This document shows positions 38,156 through 46,689 of a stretch of DNA of 64,000 nucleotides, one piece after another (position 1 is the stretch's first letter; every line of letters begins with the position of its first letter). This DNA is from Alteraquisediminimonas sediminicola (lineage in GTDB: Bacteria; Pseudomonadota; Alphaproteobacteria; Sphingomonadales; Sphingomonadaceae): positions 868,001-932,000 of the forward strand of contig NZ_JAHXZS010000001.1 in NCBI RefSeq assembly GCF_019740335.1, in the 5' to 3' direction. The position numbers and the translations under genes are program-made. The notes under the pieces were generated by a model, which was given only the letters and a program-made list of their open reading frames with translations, ran no database searches and had not been told where the DNA came from.

Positions 38156-38344
38156 TTAACCTTCCGGCCCACGCAATGTGCGGTTGAGCAATTCGACCAC
38201 CTCCGCCAGCGGTTCGATCACCGTGACACTGCGTCCCTCGCCAAAACGAATGCGGGTGCCATCAGAAACCGGGGTAACAAAGCTGACCTGCGCCGCGTTG
38301 ATCGCGGTCTCGACACGGTCGGTGCTGGTGAACGTAACGAGCAT
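38156..38344 (-). CDS. small conserved-looking hypothetical protein
   Basis: A 62-residue protein (MLVTFTSTDRVETAINAAQV to LLNRTLRGPEG) with an excellent ribosome site (AAGGGAGAGGAAC before ATG). Predicted make-up is a small beta-rich domain ending in an amphipathic helix (EPLAEVVELLNRTL). The layout (two strands holding residue lists, then VIEPLAEVVELLN) recalls the FlbD/YlzI-type small domain, but the resemblance is weak. No neighbour suggests a function: it lies between dksA (convergent) and rimO (divergent). Not recognised. Confidence 0.65.
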   Translation of the reverse strand: MLVTFTSTDRVETAINAAQVSFVTPVSDGTRIRFGEGRSVTVIEPLAEVVELLNRTLRGPEG

Positions 38345-38567
38345 GTTCCTCTCCCTTATTTGTTGGTCTTGGGACTTGTCTTTGTTCGTCTTGGGGCGTT
38401 GATATTCCTGCATTCCACCAAGATCATCAGCGTCTAGTGAAAGCGGCGACGTGTCAAACCGAATCTCGCCAGATCAACAGCCCTAAATGTGACCAAAAAA
38501 ACTTGGCGCATACGGCCTTCACGCTTTTCGTGACTCCTGCGCTGCATTCACGTATAGGCGCGGCCCA

Positions 38568-39917
38568 ATGGCAAAGATCTTACCCACTCCGCCGAAAATC
38601 GGCATGGTCTCCCTCGGCTGCCCCAAGGCATTGGTCGATAGCGAACGCATCCTGACCAAGCTCCGGTCGGACGGCTATGACCTGTCGCCCGATTATGACA
38701 ATGCCGATATCGTGCTGGTCAACACCTGCGGCTTTCTCGATTCCGCCAAGGAAGAGAGTCTGGAGGCGATTGGCGAGGCCATGGCCGAAAATGGCCGGGT
38801 GATCGTCACCGGTTGCCTCGGCAATGAAGCCGAAATGATCCGCGCGCGCTTCCCCGATGTGCTCGCCATTTCCGGCGCCCATCAATATGAAGCGGTAGTC
38901 AACGCGGTGCATGACAATGCGCCCGTCCCGCCCTCGCCGTTCACCGATCTCGTGCCGGAAGGCGGGCTGAAACTCACGCCGCGCCATTACAGCTATTTGA
39001 AGATTTCCGAAGGCTGCAACCATCGCTGTTCCTTCTGCATCATCCCGTCGATCCGGGGCGATCTCGCGTCTCGCCGGATCGATGCCGTGCTGCGCGAGGC
39101 GGAAAAGCTGGTGCAGGCCGGCACCCGCGAATTGCTCGTCATTTCGCAGGACACCTCGGCCTATGGCGTCGACAACAAGCATGAGGTCCGCAACTGGAAG
39201 GGCCGCGAGGTCCGCGCCCATATGACCGATCTCGCCCGCGAATTGGGCCAGTTGGAAGGGCCGGATGGCCGCCCATGGGTCCGTTTGCATTATGTCTATC
39301 CCTATCCCCATGTCGATCAGGTCATCCCGCTGATGGCCGAAGGGCTGCTCACGCCCTATCTCGACATTCCGTTCCAACATGCCGCCCCCAATGTATTGAA
39401 AGCGATGAAGCGCCCGGCGAACGAAGCCAAGGTGCTGGAACGCATCAAATCATGGCGCGACATCTGCCCGGATATTGCGATCCGTTCATCGTTCGTCGTC
39501 GGCTTCCCCGGTGAGACCGAGGCAGATTTCCAATATCTGCTCGATTGGCTGGACGAGGCACAGCTCGATCGCGTCGGCGCGTTCCGGTTTGAACCGGTTG
39601 CGGGTGCGGCGGCCAACGACCTTCCCAATCCGGTGCCGGAAGAGGTCAAGGAAGAACGCTTCGCCCGCATCATGGAAAAAACCGCCGCGATTTCGGCGGC
39701 CAAGTTGCAGGCGAAGATTGGTCGCACCCTGCCCGTCATTATCGACGAGGTCGATGAAGATGGCGGCGCCAATGGCCGTTCACAGGCGGATGCCCCGGAA
39801 ATCGACGGCAATGTGTTCCTGCGCGATGCCGAAGGGCTGAAATCCGGCGACATCATCTCGGTCCTGATCGAAGATGCTGACGATCATGATCTCTATGGCG
39901 TGCCGGCAAAAGAGTAA
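38568..39917 (+). CDS. rimO: ribosomal protein S12 methylthiotransferase RimO
   Basis: A 449-residue radical-SAM enzyme. An N-terminal UPF0004 domain (about 10-120, [17 protein letters not shown], with cluster-binding Cys in VNTCGF and VTGCLG) precedes the radical-SAM domain with [17 protein letters not shown], and a C-terminal TRAM domain follows (about 375-445). RimO adds a methylthio group to Asp88 of S12. The [11 protein letters not shown] block separates RimO from MiaB. Confidence 0.96.
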   Translation: MAKILPTPPKIGMVSLGCPKALVDSERILTKLRSDGYDLSPDYDNADIVLVNTCGFLDSAKEESLEAIGEAMAENGRVIVTGCLGNEAEMIRARFPDVLAISGAHQYEAVVNAVHDNAPVPPSPFTDLVPEGGLKLTPRHYSYLKISEGCNHRCSFCIIPSIRGDLASRRIDAVLREAEKLVQAGTRELLVISQDTSAYGVDNKHEVRNWKGREVRAHMTDLARELGQLEGPDGRPWVRLHYVYPYPHVDQVIPLMAEGLLTPYLDIPFQHAAPNVLKAMKRPANEAKVLERIKSWRDICPDIAIRSSFVVGFPGETEADFQYLLDWLDEAQLDRVGAFRFEPVAGAAANDLPNPVPEEVKEERFARIMEKTAAISAAKLQAKIGRTLPVIIDEVDEDGGANGRSQADAPEIDGNVFLRDAEGLKSGDIISVLIEDADDHDLYGVPAKE

Positions 39918-39978
39918 TTGGCCGGCAATTGACTGACGAACCATTGTGCTGATCGCGCAACCGGGGCATGTTGCGGGG

Positions 39979-41223
39979 ATGGATAGCCTGTTGATCCGCC
40001 TCACTGTTGCGCTTGCCGTCGGGCTGCTGGTCGGTCTGGAACGCGGTTGGCATTCTCGTGACCATGAAGATGGCCAGCGCGCCGCCGGTTTTCGCACCTT
40101 TGCGCTGACAGGCCTGTTGGGCGGGGTCGCGGGTGCGTTGACACAGGTCAGCGGCCCGATTGCGCTTGGCGCGATCTTCATCGCTTATACCGCCGTATTC
40201 GGCGCATTCGAATGGATGGAGGCCCAAACCCATCGCGAACTGAGCGCGACCTCGGTCGTGGCTGGGATGCTGACCTTCTGCCTTGGCGCTTATGCAGTGC
40301 TGGGCGATTTGCACCTCGCCATTGCCTGCGCCGTCGCGATGACGGGGATGCTCGCTCTACGCGAACCGCTGCATCGCTGGATCGCTCGCTTGCGCTGGGA
40401 AGATATACGCGCGGTCCTGATCCTGTTGGCGATGACCTTCCTGCTGCTGCCGGTCCTGCCCAATCGCATGATCGACCCTTGGAACTCCATCAACCCTTCC
40501 GAAATCTGGTTGCTGGCGATCATGATCGCGGCGATTTCCTTTGGCGGCTATGTCGCCATTCGCTTGTTTGGCGACCGGCTGGGCGTGACGATGGCCGCCA
40601 TCGCAGGCGGGCTGGCCTCCTCGACCGCGACGACCCTGACCTTCGCCAGACTAGGGGAACAACAACCCGGATCAGACCGTCTGTTGGCGGGCGGCATCTT
40701 GTTGTCGAGTACGGTCATGCTCATACGCGTCGGCGTGGTCGCGACCTTGTTGAACGGCGCATTGCTTGGCCCCATGCTGTTCCCGCTTGTCAGCATGGGG
40801 CTGGCGCTGGGGATAGGTGCGACCATATTGTTGATCGGCAATCCCAAAAACGCCCATCCGCAGATCGTCATCACCAACCCGCTCGAACTCGGCACCGCAC
40901 TGAAATTAGCGGCTGTGATCGCTATGGTCATTCTGTTGTCACAGGTCGTGCATCATTGGATTGGCGATGCGGGGGTGATGGCGGTGGCCGCGGCCTCCGG
41001 TATTGCTGATGTCGATGCGGTGACCATTTCGATGGCGCGTCTTGGCGGCCATCAGATCGACCTTGCCACAGCGACCCATGCCATTGGCACGACGGTTGCC
41101 GTCAATACGGTATCCAAGGCAGTGATGGCCGCATCGGTCGGCACGCGGAAGATCGGCCTATATGTCGGCGTGACGAGCACCATCGCGCTATTGGCCGGGT
41201 TTATCGCGCTATTCCTGATCTGA
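39979..41223 (+). CDS. MgtC/SapB family protein with DUF4010 domain
   Basis: A 414-residue polytopic membrane protein. Residues about 1-145 are an MgtC-like domain starting LTVALAVGLLVGLERGW; the rest is a DUF4010 domain with about eight further helices, including AAASGIADVDAVTISMARLGG. The fusion is widespread in proteobacteria and of unknown function, although MgtC proteins are linked to Mg2+ stress and ATP synthase control. The ATG at 39979 is used; a GTG at 39946 is possible. The neighbouring P-type ATPase, convergent by 9 bp, is also a putative cation protein. Confidence 0.85.
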   Translation: MDSLLIRLTVALAVGLLVGLERGWHSRDHEDGQRAAGFRTFALTGLLGGVAGALTQVSGPIALGAIFIAYTAVFGAFEWMEAQTHRELSATSVVAGMLTFCLGAYAVLGDLHLAIACAVAMTGMLALREPLHRWIARLRWEDIRAVLILLAMTFLLLPVLPNRMIDPWNSINPSEIWLLAIMIAAISFGGYVAIRLFGDRLGVTMAAIAGGLASSTATTLTFARLGEQQPGSDRLLAGGILLSSTVMLIRVGVVATLLNGALLGPMLFPLVSMGLALGIGATILLIGNPKNAHPQIVITNPLELGTALKLAAVIAMVILLSQVVHHWIGDAGVMAVAAASGIADVDAVTISMARLGGHQIDLATATHAIGTTVAVNTVSKAVMAASVGTRKIGLYVGVTSTIALLAGFIALFLI

Positions 41224-41232
41224 AACGCTCCC

Positions 41233-43842
41233 TTATCCTGCCAATCGGCCCCGCAATAACGGCTTGATCGCCTCCAGCACAAACAATGCCCCCAAGCCGG
41301 CCGCAAGCGCCATTATCATGTCGCGGCCATGCAGCGGGGCAAAGCCGAACAAATGCCCGACCACCGGGAAAAACTGGGCAGCGGCAAGAATGGCAACAAC
41401 CCCGGCCACCACATAAGCCAGCGCCGGATTGGGCCGCAGCACCGCCGCCATAATTGATGTTCCGAATGATCGGTTGATGAGGATCAGCGCCAGAATCGTC
41501 AGCACCAACGCCATGAACACAAGGCCGCGCAAATCATCCGCCGCCAAGCCACGCGCCACCCCAATCGCAACAACCGCCGCATTCAACCCCAGCGCGACCG
41601 CGCCTTGCAGCAGCGCCCACATCACCAAGGCGCGCGACATCAACTGTGCCTCGGGCGGGCGCGGCGGGCGCTCCATCACATCCTTTTCTTCCGTCTCCGC
41701 CTCGAACGCGAGCGAACACACCGGGTCGATGATCATCTCCAGAAAAGCGATATGGATCGGCCCCAACAACAACGGCAGACCGAACAATAACGGGATCAGC
41801 GCCAGCCCCGCAATCGGCACATGGACCGCGAGAATAAACCCCGCCGCCTTGCGCAGATTGTCGTAAATCCGCCGCCCCATCCGCACGCTGGCAACAATCG
41901 AGCCGAAATCATCGTCGAGCAACACCATCGATGCGGCCTCGCGCGCGACATCGGTCCCACGACCGCCCATCGCAATGCCGATATGCGCGGATTTGAGCGC
42001 GGGCGCATCGTTGACACCGTCGCCGGTCATCGCCACCACCTCGCCCCCGGCCTTCAACGCCGCCACGATCCGCAATTTCTGTTCCGGCATGATCCGCGCA
42101 AAGACGCAGCATTGCCGCACCCGCTGCGCCAAGGCTTCATCGTCAAGCGCGGCCAGTTCCGCCCCGGTCATCACCTCATCCGCAACAATGCCCGCCTGCC
42201 GCGCAATGGCTCGGGCCGTCACCGGATAATCCCCGGTAATCATCATCACGCGAATGCCTGCTGTATGGCATAATGCCAACGCCTGCGGCACGGACGCCCG
42301 CAACGGATCGGCCAGCCCGACCAGCCCGATCAGGCGGACATCCGCCTCGCCAATCGCCTGTGGCAAATCCTTGCCCTTCCATATCGCCTCGCCCACCGCC
42401 AGCACGCGCAGCCCCTCGCGCGCCATTTCATCGACCATCAATCGCAGTTGCGCAGCCTCATCCCCCGACAAATGGCACAGCTCAATCAACGTCTCCGGCG
42501 CGCCCTTGACGGCCAAGGTCTTGGGATGTTCATCCCCCGCCCCGTTTTCAACATCTTGACCCCAGACATTGGCCATCGCCAGCACCGGCTTTTCCAGCGG
42601 ATAATGGCGGTGCAGCCGATAGCCCGCATCAACGCAGCGCGTGACCCGGCCTTGCGCCTGTTGTTCCCCCAACAGGTGAAACGCCATCTCCATCGGATCG
42701 AGCGAATCCGGCGCACAAGCCAGAATCCCGATCTCGGCCAAGCGCTCGAATGGGGTGGGCAGGATCGTGGCGCTGTCGCTGCCGACATGCAAAGCCGCCC
42801 CATCGGCCAGCCGCAATTCGGCAATCGCCATACGGTTGCGGGTCAGTGTCCCCGTCTTGTCGGTGCATAAAACAGTCGCCGCGCCCAATGTCTCGATCGT
42901 CGCGGCATGGCGGGTCAACACACGCAGCTTGGAAATGCGCCACGCCCCCATCGCCATGAAAACGGTGAGCACGACCGGCAATTCTTCCGGCAACATCGAC
43001 ATGCCCAACGCAATCCCGGCGAGCGCCGCATCCAGCCAGCTCCCCCGCAACAGGCCGTAAAGCAGCACCGCCGTCAGGCTGACCGCCACGCCGATCACCG
43101 CCAAGATCATGACGATCCGCTGGGTCTGTACGCGCAAACGCGGCGGTTCATCCTCAATCTCGCCGATCAGCTTGCCGATCTGGCCCAATTGGCTTTTCGC
43201 CCCGGTGGCGCATACCGATGCCACCGCGCTACCGCGCACCACCAACGTCCCCGCATAGACAAAGGCTGCATTCTCCGCCGCCGCCATCGCAGCGCCCTCC
43301 ACCAATTCCAGCCCTTCAAGCTTTTGCACCGGGATCGATTCACCGGTCAGCAGCGATTCATCGACCAACAAGCCATTGGCGACAATGATGCGGCTGTCGG
43401 CGGGCACGCGGTCCCCTTCCTCCACCACGACCAGATCGCCGCGTACCACCTCGCGCCCGGCAATGCGCCGCCGCACCCCATCGCGAACAACCAATGCGCG
43501 CGGGCTGGAAAGATCGCGCAGACTTTCCAGCACATGTTCGGTCCGGACCTCTTGCACCAAAGTGATAACGACCGAAAACATCGCAAAACTGCCAAGGATG
43601 ATCGCTTCGGTCCGGTCGCCAATGGCAAAATACAGCCCCGCGCCAACCAATAAAAGCGCCAGCATCGGCTCTTTCAACACCTCGACCAATATGCGCAACG
43701 TCGTGCGCTTGTCGCTGCGCGGCACTTCATTGGCACCTTCAGCCAACAGCCGCGCTGCGGCCTCGGCCTCGCTTAAACCGACAAGCGGATCGACCTCTAA
43801 AGGTGCTTCAGCGGAGGACGCGTTGACGGGCGATAAAGACAT
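41233..43842 (-). CDS. cation-translocating P-type ATPase
   Basis: An 869-residue P-type ATPase without N-terminal metal-binding domains. The actuator motif is LLTGESIPV, the phosphorylation site VLCTDKTGTLTRN, and the hinge TGDGVNDAPALKSA. The helix-4 motif is PEELPVVLT, where Ca2+ pumps have PEGLP, and helix 6 reads EMIIDPVCSLAFEAE. The fold and length match the P2 (Ca2+/H+-type) group, but these ion-site residues prevent a confident substrate call. ATG at 43842 (MSLSPVNASS) is the likely start, with a TTG ten codons upstream. Confidence 0.9.
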   Translation of the reverse strand: MSLSPVNASSAEAPLEVDPLVGLSEAEAAARLLAEGANEVPRSDKRTTLRILVEVLKEPMLALLLVGAGLYFAIGDRTEAIILGSFAMFSVVITLVQEVRTEHVLESLRDLSSPRALVVRDGVRRRIAGREVVRGDLVVVEEGDRVPADSRIIVANGLLVDESLLTGESIPVQKLEGLELVEGAAMAAAENAAFVYAGTLVVRGSAVASVCATGAKSQLGQIGKLIGEIEDEPPRLRVQTQRIVMILAVIGVAVSLTAVLLYGLLRGSWLDAALAGIALGMSMLPEELPVVLTVFMAMGAWRISKLRVLTRHAATIETLGAATVLCTDKTGTLTRNRMAIAELRLADGAALHVGSDSATILPTPFERLAEIGILACAPDSLDPMEMAFHLLGEQQAQGRVTRCVDAGYRLHRHYPLEKPVLAMANVWGQDVENGAGDEHPKTLAVKGAPETLIELCHLSGDEAAQLRLMVDEMAREGLRVLAVGEAIWKGKDLPQAIGEADVRLIGLVGLADPLRASVPQALALCHTAGIRVMMITGDYPVTARAIARQAGIVADEVMTGAELAALDDEALAQRVRQCCVFARIMPEQKLRIVAALKAGGEVVAMTGDGVNDAPALKSAHIGIAMGGRGTDVAREAASMVLLDDDFGSIVASVRMGRRIYDNLRKAAGFILAVHVPIAGLALIPLLFGLPLLLGPIHIAFLEMIIDPVCSLAFEAETEEKDVMERPPRPPEAQLMSRALVMWALLQGAVALGLNAAVVAIGVARGLAADDLRGLVFMALVLTILALILINRSFGTSIMAAVLRPNPALAYVVAGVVAILAAAQFFPVVGHLFGFAPLHGRDMIMALAAGLGALFVLEAIKPLLRGRLAG

Positions 43843-43917
43843 GAGCCGGTTTATGCCCTGAAATGATGACAAAGGCGACTAAGGTTAAATACATTGCGCC
43901 GCACCGGCCCATCCCGC

Positions 43918-45072
43918 ATGAACAATCGCATGACCGCCGCTATCGACCCTTTTCACACCATCGCCATCAGCACCCTCGCCCATCGGCTTGCCAGCGAAGG
44001 GCGGTCCATCATCCATATGGAATTCGGCCAGCCATCGACCGGCGCGCCCCGCGCGGCGATTGAGGCCGCCCATTGCATCATCGACAATGAACCCATGGGC
44101 TATTGGGAAAGCCCGGAATTGAAAGCCCGGATCGCCGCACAATATCGCGAAAATTACGGCATCACGGTCTCACCCGATCAGATCATCCTGACCTGTGGCG
44201 CATCGCCCGCGCTGGTCCTCGCGCTCAACGCCGCCTTCGCCCCCGGTGCTCGGGTCGCGCTCGCCCGGCCCGGCTATGTCGCCTATCGCAATAATCTGAA
44301 GGCGCTGTGGATGGAGCCGATCGAACTGGCCTGCGGACCGGAGGAGCGCTACCAGATCTCCGCCGCCGCCCTTGCCGCGCTCGATCCCGCACCCGCGGGC
44401 GTGATCATCGCCAGCCCCGCCAATCCCACCGGCACGATCATCCCGGCCGATGAATTGCAGGCCATTGCCGAGATCTGCCGGTCCAGAAATATCCAGATCA
44501 TCTCCGACGAAATCTATCACGGCCTGAGTTTTGGCGAACCCGCCCATTCGATCCTCGAATATGATCCGCAGGCGCTGGTCGTGAACAGCTTCTCGAAATA
44601 TTTCAGCATGGCGGGCTGGCGGCTCGGCTGGCTGGTCGCGCCCCCTGCCTTGGTCGAACCGGTCCGCGCGCGCATGGGCAACCTCTTCCTCACGCCCCCG
44701 GTGATGAGCCAGCACGCTGCGTTAGCCGCCTTCGACTGCAAGGCGGAACTCGATGGCCATGTCGCGACCTATCGCCATAATCGCGATCTGTTGCTAGCCC
44801 GCCTGCCCGAATTGGGCCTGTCCCGCATCGCGCCATCGGATGGGGCGTTTTACGTTTATGCCGATATCGGCCATCTGACCGACGACAGCCTGTCATTCTG
44901 TTTGAAGCTGCTGAACGACACCGGCGTTGCCACCGCGACCGGCGTGGATTTCGATCCGGTGGAAGGACATCATTTCATGCGCTTTAGCGTCGCCGCATCC
45001 CGTGCGGACATCGCAGATGCGATCGACCGCATGATTCCCTGGTTCCAACGCCAGCCGCGCCGGGAAATTTGA
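43918..45072 (+). CDS. class I/II PLP-dependent aminotransferase
   Basis: A 384-residue fold-type I aminotransferase. The PLP Lys is in VNSFSKYFSMAGWRLGWLV, the cofactor Asp/Tyr in IQIISDEIYHGLSF, and ASPANPTGT is the substrate/cofactor loop. The N-terminus has HMEFGQPSTGAP. The enzyme is of the aspartate/aromatic aminotransferase type; amino-acid specificity cannot be set. Starts at 43918 or 43930 are both possible as no ribosome site is obvious. It is the last core gene before the accessory island and is followed by a terminator. Confidence 0.9.
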   Translation: MNNRMTAAIDPFHTIAISTLAHRLASEGRSIIHMEFGQPSTGAPRAAIEAAHCIIDNEPMGYWESPELKARIAAQYRENYGITVSPDQIILTCGASPALVLALNAAFAPGARVALARPGYVAYRNNLKALWMEPIELACGPEERYQISAAALAALDPAPAGVIIASPANPTGTIIPADELQAIAEICRSRNIQIISDEIYHGLSFGEPAHSILEYDPQALVVNSFSKYFSMAGWRLGWLVAPPALVEPVRARMGNLFLTPPVMSQHAALAAFDCKAELDGHVATYRHNRDLLLARLPELGLSRIAPSDGAFYVYADIGHLTDDSLSFCLKLLNDTGVATATGVDFDPVEGHHFMRFSVAASRADIADAIDRMIPWFQRQPRREI

Positions 45073-45106
45073 ACAAAACGCCAAGCGCGAGGGTCCAAAA
45101 ACACAA

Positions 45107-45137
45107 GAAGCCCGGCGGACAAATCACGCCGGGCTTC
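45107..45137. terminator. terminator hairpin after the aminotransferase gene
   Basis: An 11-bp stem GAAGCCCGGCG / CGCCGGGCTTC encloses a 9-nt loop, 34 bp past the stop codon. On the plus strand CGTGTTTCG follows; on the minus strand the stem is followed by TTGTGTTTTT, so the site could act in both directions. Confidence 0.75.
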
Positions 45138-45261
45138 CGTGTTTCGATAGCCGTTACGCTTGCTATCTAGGGTCGCACCGTCTTATTGCCATCTCGCACC
45201 CCAAGGGATCAACTGCGTAAAATAGTGCCAAAAATCGTTGTGAACTATCGTCAACACTTCA

Positions 45262-45280
45262 TGTTACACACTGTGAAACA
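45262..45280. promoter_or_regulatory. operator-like palindrome
   Basis: TGTTACACACTGTGAAACA is a near-perfect inverted repeat (8 of 9 positions pair around the central C) 127 bp upstream of the duplicated winged-helix gene. Its size suits a dimeric winged-helix repressor; binding is inferred only. Confidence 0.45.
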
Positions 45281-45347
45281 TATAGGCCCGCGACGGGTCC
45301 ATTTGACACTGGCATCGCGCGCATTTTCAAATTAATCTCAACCAACC

Positions 45348-45363
45348 ATTATATCGCGCTGGG
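45348..45363 (+). promoter_or_regulatory. 16-bp shared upstream element, copy 1
   Basis: ATTATATCGCGCTGGG occurs identically at 46209-46224 before the paralogous gene. Here it ends 44 bp before the ATG. It may be a -10/discriminator region or a binding site. Confidence 0.55.
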
Positions 45364-45407
45364 TCCATGTCATAACGACCGAAACGCCATAATAAGGGGA
45401 GCGAAAC

Positions 45408-46076
45408 ATGGCAGACCTGGGCTTCAACGCCCTTGTCAATAATATCGAAAGCGCACTCAATCTGCGCTGCCATTCTTTTGAATTCGATATAATAATCCGC
45501 CTGTATGAATTGCCATCCGCCCAAGCCGGCGATTTATGGGGGCTAACCCATGCATCCAGCTCCACCTTTTATGCGGCGCTCCGCAAATTGGCAGATTTGG
45601 GCATGGTTGACCTCATCGCCGACAATGCCGACCGCCGTATTCGCCGCTATCGTCTGGCCGACAACATACGCGACAAGCTTGACGTCCATCATGCCAGCCT
45701 ACCCCAATGGTTCGCGGCCAAGCTCGACAATGGAGAAACCCCGCATTTCAGCTTCCAGCAATTCGTCCGCGGGGTGGAACAGACATTGGGCCTCCATTGC
45801 CTGTCATGCGATTATGAATTGGTGATCTATCTGTTCGACTGCGGCCCGACATCGACCCCCGATCTGCATGCCATCTGTCGGGCCTCACGCTCGAAATTCC
45901 ATACATCACTCCGTAAATTAAACGCCAATGGCGTGATCATCACGCACAAGGTCCCTGATGACCGCCGCAAAAAGGTGCATGACCTCACCCCCTCCACCCG
46001 CAGTATGATGGCAAAGCAATTCGCTCAGATGCAGCTTTGGTGGCAGTCATGGCTCCGCACGCGCCCCCAAAACTAG
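45408..46076 (+). CDS. tandem-duplicated MarR-like winged-helix protein
   Basis: A 222-residue protein made of two homologous winged-helix domains in exact register with a 110-residue period and no gaps. Matching blocks are STFYAALRKLADLGMV (52-67) and SKFHTSLRKLNANGVI (162-177); NADRRIRRYRL (73-83) and PDDRRKKVHDL (183-193); and C21/C131. The second half ends MarR-like (DDRRKKVHDLTPSTRSMM). A start with AAGGGGAG upstream is clear. The next gene, at 46237, encodes one copy of the same domain. Probably a DNA-binding regulator able to bind as a pseudo-dimer; target unknown. It heads the accessory island. Confidence 0.75.
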   Translation: MADLGFNALVNNIESALNLRCHSFEFDIIIRLYELPSAQAGDLWGLTHASSSTFYAALRKLADLGMVDLIADNADRRIRRYRLADNIRDKLDVHHASLPQWFAAKLDNGETPHFSFQQFVRGVEQTLGLHCLSCDYELVIYLFDCGPTSTPDLHAICRASRSKFHTSLRKLNANGVIITHKVPDDRRKKVHDLTPSTRSMMAKQFAQMQLWWQSWLRTRPQN

Positions 46077-46156
46077 AGCTTCGCGATCAATTCGACATTG
46101 CCATCAGCAGAATTAGTCGTTATTTTTTATATAGATACGTTAAAAATATATAAAAA

Positions 46157-46209
46157 TCGTATACGAAAAAAGTTGTTTTTACGCATGTGTCTATGACGTA
46201 TCGTAAAAA
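46157..46209. promoter_or_regulatory. AT-rich promoter region with nested palindromes
   Basis: TCGTATACGA (46157-46166) is a perfect 10-bp palindrome. TTTTTACG (46176-46183) and CGTAAAAA (46202-46209) are perfect inverted repeats 18 bp apart. The region is strongly AT-rich and directly precedes the second copy of the 16-bp element, so a repressor operator overlapping a promoter is plausible. Confidence 0.45.
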
Positions 46210-46224
46210 TTATATCGCGCTGGG
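46209..46224 (+). promoter_or_regulatory. 16-bp shared upstream element, copy 2
   Basis: ATTATATCGCGCTGGG, identical to 45348-45363, ends 12 bp before the ATG of the single-domain paralogue. Confidence 0.55.
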
Positions 46225-46236
46225 AAATATCATTTA

Positions 46237-46578
46237 ATGTACAATATCTTAATTGATAAAATTCCGGTGAATTTCGAGAATGTACACGGGATTAAGTGCA
46301 TCACAGCAGAATATGAAATCATTTCATATTTGTACCGTAATATTAGCCTTTCTGCTGGCGAATTGTCGGCAAATAGTCGGGCATCCAACACATCCTTTTA
46401 CAATACGCTGAAGCGCCTGCACGAAGCTGGCGTAATACATTCGCGCCCGGATGAAGTAGACAAAAGAATCACGCGTTACTCTCTCGATGGCGACACACGC
46501 GCCATGCTCGATCAAGAATGCGAGGCACTCATCGCACTGGTGCTGGCGCAATCGCATGACATGGCACGGCAGGTCTGA
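46237..46578 (+). CDS. single-domain winged-helix protein, paralogue of the preceding gene
   Basis: A 113-residue protein that aligns without gaps, from the first residue, with either half of the product of the preceding gene: C21, EYEIISYLY (25-33), RASNTSFYNTLKRLHEAGVI (48-67) and DKRITRYSL (75-83) fall at the same numbers. It has the recognition-helix and wing pattern of MarR-type regulators but lacks long dimerisation helices. Codon use and base composition are more AT-rich than in the flanking core genes. It lies 111 bp upstream of the muramidase gene, suggesting it controls that operon. Confidence 0.72.
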   Translation: MYNILIDKIPVNFENVHGIKCITAEYEIISYLYRNISLSAGELSANSRASNTSFYNTLKRLHEAGVIHSRPDEVDKRITRYSLDGDTRAMLDQECEALIALVLAQSHDMARQV

Positions 46579-46689
46579 TGCCCGGCGCGACAACTGCCAA
46601 GCGCACTTCACGCCCATTATAAATTAAACTTTTCAACAACATGACACATCCATTACATATAGGGCGTATCATGTTCGAGGTTTAGTTAT

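Larger units (their letters stand above)
45138..45407. other. regulatory gap upstream of the duplicated wHTH gene
   Basis: The 335-bp gene-free stretch 45073-45407 contains the terminator at 45107-45137, a TTGACA box at 45303-45308, a 19-bp operator-like palindrome (45262-45280) and a 16-bp element repeated before the next paralogue (45348-45363). The composition becomes visibly more AT-rich from about 45210. No open frame or RNA gene is apparent. Confidence 0.6.

Noticed and set aside
45160-45185. Possible duplicated tRNA-Lys 3' end (attachment site) at the other edge of the island
   Set aside because: Only a short CGACCCTAG-like match to the T-arm; too short and interrupted to call an att repeat.
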